A stretch of 13,543 nucleotides of DNA from assembly GCA_016934355.1 (NCBI GenBank), contig JAFGTA010000200.1, forward strand, positions 1-13,543. The letters run 5' to 3'. Source of the DNA: Candidatus Bathyarchaeota archaeon. Its GTDB lineage: Archaea; Thermoproteota; Bathyarchaeia; TCS64. Below, piece after piece: positions 12,792-13,543 of the stretch; position 1 is the first letter of the stretch; every line of letters begins with the position of its first letter. The position numbers and the translations under genes were made by a program. Below the pieces are notes generated by a model. It was not told where the DNA came from. It searched no databases and saw only the letters and a list, made by a program, of their open reading frames with translations.

Positions 12792-13282
12792 CGCTTGGAG
12801 TTGCCTTCTCCGGATAACCTGTCAGCCTCCTCTATGGTGGAGACTATCTGCTGCCAGTGGCTCCCCCTCCAGTAGACGCCGCCGCAGGAGCCGCACACCC
12901 AGAAAACGTCGAAAGCCTCGTACGAAGCCTCCGGGACGCTGCCCCTGACCTCCTCCTTCCCGGCTCTCCTGAGGGCCCCGTTGCACCTGGGGCAACGCGA
13001 GTTGGATGCGTCGAGTATAAGCCCAAGCCCCGACGCCAGCGCCCCCAGCTGCTCAGCGTCGCCCTCCCCCTCCACAAGGATCGCCTCGACGCCGCGCTTC
13101 CCCGCCCTGATGACCAGCACGCGGTCCCTCGTCAGCAGGGTCCTCCCTGTCTCGGATGCCTCTACGATGAGGTCGTCGTCCTCGGCGTCCCTCCGGTACT
13201 CGGCGTCGTACCCGCTTATGCGGAGCCATCTGGCGAGTGAGCCGAGCATGCTGTCAACTAGGAAACGCTGCTTCATCCACAT
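12785..13282 (-). CDS. Mut7-C RNase domain protein (PIN-like plus zinc ribbon)
   Basis: A 165-residue protein. Residues 5-90 are a Mut7-C domain, a PIN-like nuclease fold: RFLVDSMLGSLARWLRISGYDAEY, a following acidic DAEDDD (32-37) and LLTRDRVL (49-56), with Asp10, the acidic cluster and Asp53 as likely metal-binding residues. Residues 97-142 are a zinc ribbon with Cys97/Cys100 (CPRC) and Cys130/Cys133 (CGSC), ending in VYWRGSHW. This is the standard stand-alone archaeal and bacterial architecture, related to the C-terminus of the animal Mut-7 exonuclease, and is predicted to be an RNase; a real substrate is not established. An ATG at 13276 is an alternative start. It lies 30 bases after the CBS protein gene, probably in the same operon. 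Confidence 0.88.
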   Translation of the reverse strand: MWMKQRFLVDSMLGSLARWLRISGYDAEYRRDAEDDDLIVEASETGRTLLTRDRVLVIRAGKRGVEAILVEGEGDAEQLGALASGLGLILDASNSRCPRCNGALRRAGKEEVRGSVPEASYEAFDVFWVCGSCGGVYWRGSHWQQIVSTIEEADRLSGEGNSKRL

Positions 13283-13312
13283 GAATAGGTGCCCGGAGAG
13301 TATTGGGCTTTT

Positions 13313-13543
13313 TCACTCTACGCGGCAGTCCTCGCAGAGGAACTCGCCGTCGACGGACCTGAGGTTGTCGCTGTATATCTCGCAGCGGGCGCAGTACCCG
13401 GCGACTGAAGGCCCACCCACGGCCATCCCGTTGTTGATCTCCCTCTGCTCCTTCATGATCTCGACGATGGTGGGCACGACCCTGATGATGTTTCTGTCGG
13501 ATATCACGCCCACTAGCTCGCCCTTGTATGTGACCCCGAGGCG
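13313..13543 (-). CDS. CBS domain protein with C-terminal zinc ribbon (C-terminal part)
   Basis: The last 76 codons of a gene cut by the right edge; the frame is open to base 13543. The visible part begins RLGVTYKGELVGVISDRNII, which is the end of a CBS domain (the typical lGvitdrDil stretch), so at least one and probably two CBS motifs lie outside the window. After a helix (VPTIVEIMKEQREIN) comes a four-cysteine ribbon: CARC in YCARCEIYSDNL and CEDC at the very end. CBS pairs bind adenosyl ligands such as AMP, ATP or SAM and act as sensors; the zinc ribbon probably contacts nucleic acid or a protein partner. A reader starting at the in-frame GTG at 13513 would wrongly see a 66-residue protein. 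It is upstream of, and likely co-transcribed with, the Mut7-C gene. Confidence 0.85.
   Translation of the reverse strand, partial: RLGVTYKGELVGVISDRNIIRVVPTIVEIMKEQREINNGMAVGGPSVAGYCARCEIYSDNLRSVDGEFLCEDCRVE

Noticed and set aside
1..13543. CRISPR arrays, tRNA or rRNA genes, insertion sequences, prophage genes
   Set aside because: I found no regularly spaced direct repeats, clover-leaf-like segments, rRNA-like stretches, transposase or phage motifs in the gaps or frames.

Overview
The window looks like a stretch of archaeal chromosome with high G+C coding DNA. It is probably from the Thermoproteota side (Bathyarchaeia, Caldiarchaeales or relatives), but the exact lineage is inference. The evidence is a set of genes typical of archaea: an Lhr-type helicase, a Mut7-C RNase with zinc ribbon, an AMMECR1 protein, a CBS domain with a C-terminal zinc ribbon, and a small cross-brace zinc protein. 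In addition, A/T-rich TATA-like boxes lie about 25-27 bases before several start codons, which is the layout of archaeal leaderless transcripts. I saw no rRNA, tRNA, CRISPR array, transposase or phage gene.

Layout. (1) 1-2063: the N-terminus of a nitrilase-family enzyme runs off the left edge on the minus strand. Divergent from it is a two-gene unit, an M24 metallopeptidase followed one base later by a C_GCAxxG_C_C-type cysteine protein. (2) 2079-2586: a 65-residue zinc protein on the minus strand, then about 300 bases of A+T-rich non-coding DNA full of inverted repeats. (3) 2587-6539: a three-gene overlapping minus-strand operon, in transcription order a MurL-like PP-loop enzyme, a D-Ala-D-Ala-ligase-like ATP-grasp enzyme and a GNAT acetyltransferase. 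It is divergent from a threonine-synthase-like PLP enzyme, and 63 bases separate them around a symmetric A/T box. This is the most interesting part: the four enzymes together look like a small pathway for making and joining amino acids. (4) 6578-10568: the Lhr-type helicase and a peptidase-C45 (penicillin acyltransferase-like) Ntn hydrolase, each with its own promoter-like box. (5) 10576-13543, all on the minus strand: a CBS/zinc-ribbon protein (cut by the right edge), a Mut7-C RNase, an AMMECR1 protein, a MurG-like glycosyltransferase and an AhpD-like protein.

Points that a routine annotation would miss. The AMMECR1 gene has no ATG, GTG or TTG at its true 5' end, so gene callers will start it 68 codons late; the family alignment points to an ATA codon. 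The zinc protein should start at its second ATG. The nitrilase fragment is shorter than common ORF cut-offs. Both convergent gene ends in the window carry a perfect inverted repeat; the one at 10573-10590 is an uninterrupted 18-base palindrome.
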